Source: Clostridiales bacterium UBA7103 (GTDB taxonomy: Bacteria; Bacillota; Clostridia; Oscillospirales; Oscillospiraceae). Taken from it: a stretch of 6,534 nucleotides of DNA. The translations under genes and the position numbers were made by a program. Under the pieces are notes generated by a model, which saw only the letters and a program-made list of their open reading frames with translations, had not been told where the DNA came from and did no database searches. Position 1 is the stretch's first letter, and each line of letters opens with the position of its first letter. The DNA lies in assembly GCA_002493305.1 (NCBI GenBank), contig DKYJ01000056.1, positions 19,496 through 26,029 of the forward strand, given 5' to 3'. This document shows, piece by piece, positions 6,123 through 6,534 of this stretch.

Positions 6123-6128
6123 GAGGGC
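6086..6128 (+). repeat. Structured double-hairpin repeat, copy 1 (forward)
   Basis: A 43-base element. Hairpin 1 is GCTCTCCC-TCT-GGGAGAGC (6087-6105), an 8-bp perfect stem with a 3-base loop. Hairpin 2 is GGCGC-GAA-GCGCC (6107-6119). The tail TGAGAGGGC follows (6120-6128). The tail's AGAGGG can pair instead with CCCTCT (6092-6097) of hairpin 1, so two exclusive folds are possible. A second copy in inverted orientation ends the window. The tail also acts as the ribosome binding site of the nuclease gene. Confidence 0.9.
6122..6127 (+). promoter_or_regulatory. Ribosome binding site of the nuclease, supplied by repeat copy 1
   Basis: AGAGGG lies 6 bases before the ATG at 6134 and decides the start. 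It is part of the conserved tail of the repeat and overlaps the stop codon of the small upstream frame. It is complementary to CCCTCT at 6092-6097, so it can be hidden when hairpin 1 is open and freed when hairpin 1 forms. Confidence 0.7.
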
Positions 6129-6133
6129 AAAAC

Positions 6134-6490
6134 ATGACCGTACCAAAAGATAACCGCCAATTGGAAAATGCCAGGCAGCTTCGCAGGGAAATGACGCCTC
6201 ATGAGTGCAAGCTGTGGTATCTTTTTCTCCGCAAATATCCGGCAAAAATTTATAAACAGCGAATTATCGGCAGCTTTATCGTAGACTTTTATTGCGCATC
6301 TGCCCGACTGGTCATCGAAGTGGATGGCTCCCAGCATTATGAGCCTCGGGAAATGACTTATGATTCTGAGCGCTCCAAATTTTTAGAGGCGCTTGGCTTG
6401 AAGGTTTTGCACTTTTCCAACCGGGAGATAGACAGAGATTTTCAAAGCGTGTGTGAACAAATCGGCTCAACCGTTCAAAATCGGATGTAG
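6134..6490 (+). CDS. DUF559 domain endonuclease (Vsr/PD-(D/E)xK-like)
   Basis: A complete 118-residue protein. The start MTVPKDNRQLENARQLRREM was chosen because AGAGGG lies 6 bases upstream; an in-frame ATG at 6056 would add 26 residues encoded mostly by the repeat. The DUF559 pattern is clear: a helical N-terminus with MTPHECKLWYLFLR (20-33), KQRIIGSFIVDFYC (41-54) with the likely metal-binding D51, LVIEVDGSQHY (59-69) with E62 and D64 in the catalytic core, YDSERSKFLEALGLKVLHFSN (76-96), and a C-terminal helix. The family is related to very-short-patch-repair and restriction-type nucleases and is predicted to cut or nick DNA; substrates are mostly unknown. It is cytoplasmic, with no membrane segment or signal. 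It is lower in GC than neighbouring genes and flanked by inverted structured repeats, suggesting a link to the mobility or maintenance of those repeats (inference). All key acidic residues appear intact. Confidence 0.88.
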   Translation: MTVPKDNRQLENARQLRREMTPHECKLWYLFLRKYPAKIYKQRIIGSFIVDFYCASARLVIEVDGSQHYEPREMTYDSERSKFLEALGLKVLHFSNREIDRDFQSVCEQIGSTVQNRM

Positions 6491-6534
6491 CCCTCTCAGT
6501 CACCTTCGGTGACAGCTCTCCCAGAGGGAGAGCC
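6490..6534 (-). repeat. Structured double-hairpin repeat, copy 2 (inverted, reaches window edge)
   Basis: Read on the minus strand this is the same element as copy 1: hairpin 1 GCTCTCCC-TCT-GGGAGAGC (6533-6515, identical), then hairpin 2 GTCACC-GAA-GGTGAC (6513-6499), then the tail TGAGAGGGC (6498-6490). Hairpin 2 has a different stem from copy 1 but the same GAA loop and full pairing. The copy begins at the last base of the nuclease stop codon. Its far end coincides with the window edge, so it may extend further. On the plus strand its hairpins could also help end the nuclease transcript, although no T-run is visible. Confidence 0.9.

Larger units (their letters stand above)
6086..6534 (+). 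mobile_element. Candidate small mobile element: DUF559 nuclease between inverted structured repeats
   Basis: A nuclease gene fills almost all of the space between two inverted copies of the same 43-45 base repeat, giving a unit of about 449 bases (or longer if copy 2 runs past the window edge). Base composition differs from its neighbours: by hand count 6141-6480 is about 45% GC against 65% in a 60-base sample of putP (5221-5280). No classical transposase, relaxase or recombinase is present. Target-site duplication cannot be tested because the right flank is outside the window. Mobility, and the nuclease's part in it, are inference. The alternative is a nuclease gene that happens to sit between two copies of an abundant genomic repeat. 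Confidence 0.5.

Noticed and set aside
6056..6133. Upstream ATG (6056) for the DUF559 nuclease
   Set aside because: The extra 26 residues are mostly the translated repeat and no ribosome binding site precedes it. The ATG at 6134 has AGAGGG 6 bases upstream and gives the normal family length.
6086..6534. CRISPR array or classical IS element
   Set aside because: There are only two copies, in opposite orientation and separated by a gene, with no spacers and no transposase motif. They do not form an array, and the encoded protein is a DUF559 nuclease.

Overview
The window looks like a piece of a moderately GC-rich Clostridia chromosome, most likely a gut Oscillospirales/Ruminococcaceae-type anaerobe. 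This rests on an NfnA-type electron-transfer flavoprotein, a compact feoA-feoB-FeoB-associated peptide operon, strong AGAGG-type ribosome binding sites, and a structured GGCTCTCCC...GAGAGGGC repeat of a kind I associate from memory with that group. The genus cannot be fixed from the sequence alone.

Layout. Positions 1-693 (minus) hold the N-terminal 231 residues of the small flavoprotein subunit of an NfnAB/sulfide-dehydrogenase-type NADPH:ferredoxin oxidoreductase, cut off by the window edge inside its iron-sulfur motif. It has its own strong promoter (737-765). Positions 762-3165 (minus) are a ferrous iron uptake operon: feoA, feoB and a 55-residue cysteine-rich membrane peptide. Each junction is a 4-base stop/start overlap (ATGA, GTGA), so the three are probably translationally coupled. 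The feoA promoter (3200-3228) carries a perfect 11-bp palindrome in its spacer. Positions 3299-4186 (minus) encode a LysR-family regulator, transcribed divergently from a sodium/proline symporter, putP (4356-5879, plus), which ends in a textbook rho-independent terminator (5886-5920).

The right end (about 5960-6534) differs from the rest. It is poorer in GC and holds a promoter-like sequence, a 28-codon reading frame with a good ribosome binding site, and a 118-residue DUF559 (Vsr/PD-(D/E)xK-like) endonuclease. The nuclease lies between two inverted copies of a 43-45 base double-hairpin repeat. The copies are identical in hairpin 1 but differ in hairpin 2 by paired, structure-preserving changes around a constant GAA loop. 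The upstream copy also supplies the nuclease's Shine-Dalgarno sequence, which could pair with the same repeat's own CCCTCT. This nuclease-plus-structured-repeat unit is the most interesting object in the window. It resembles in layout a self-contained small mobile element, in the way that REP hairpins accompany RAYT transposases, but with a different nuclease family.

How the genes fit together: the left half concerns iron and redox supply (Fe2+ import next to an iron-sulfur flavoenzyme), the middle is a probable regulator-transporter pair for proline or a similar solute, and the right end is accessory DNA. No tRNA, rRNA, CRISPR array or classical transposase was seen.
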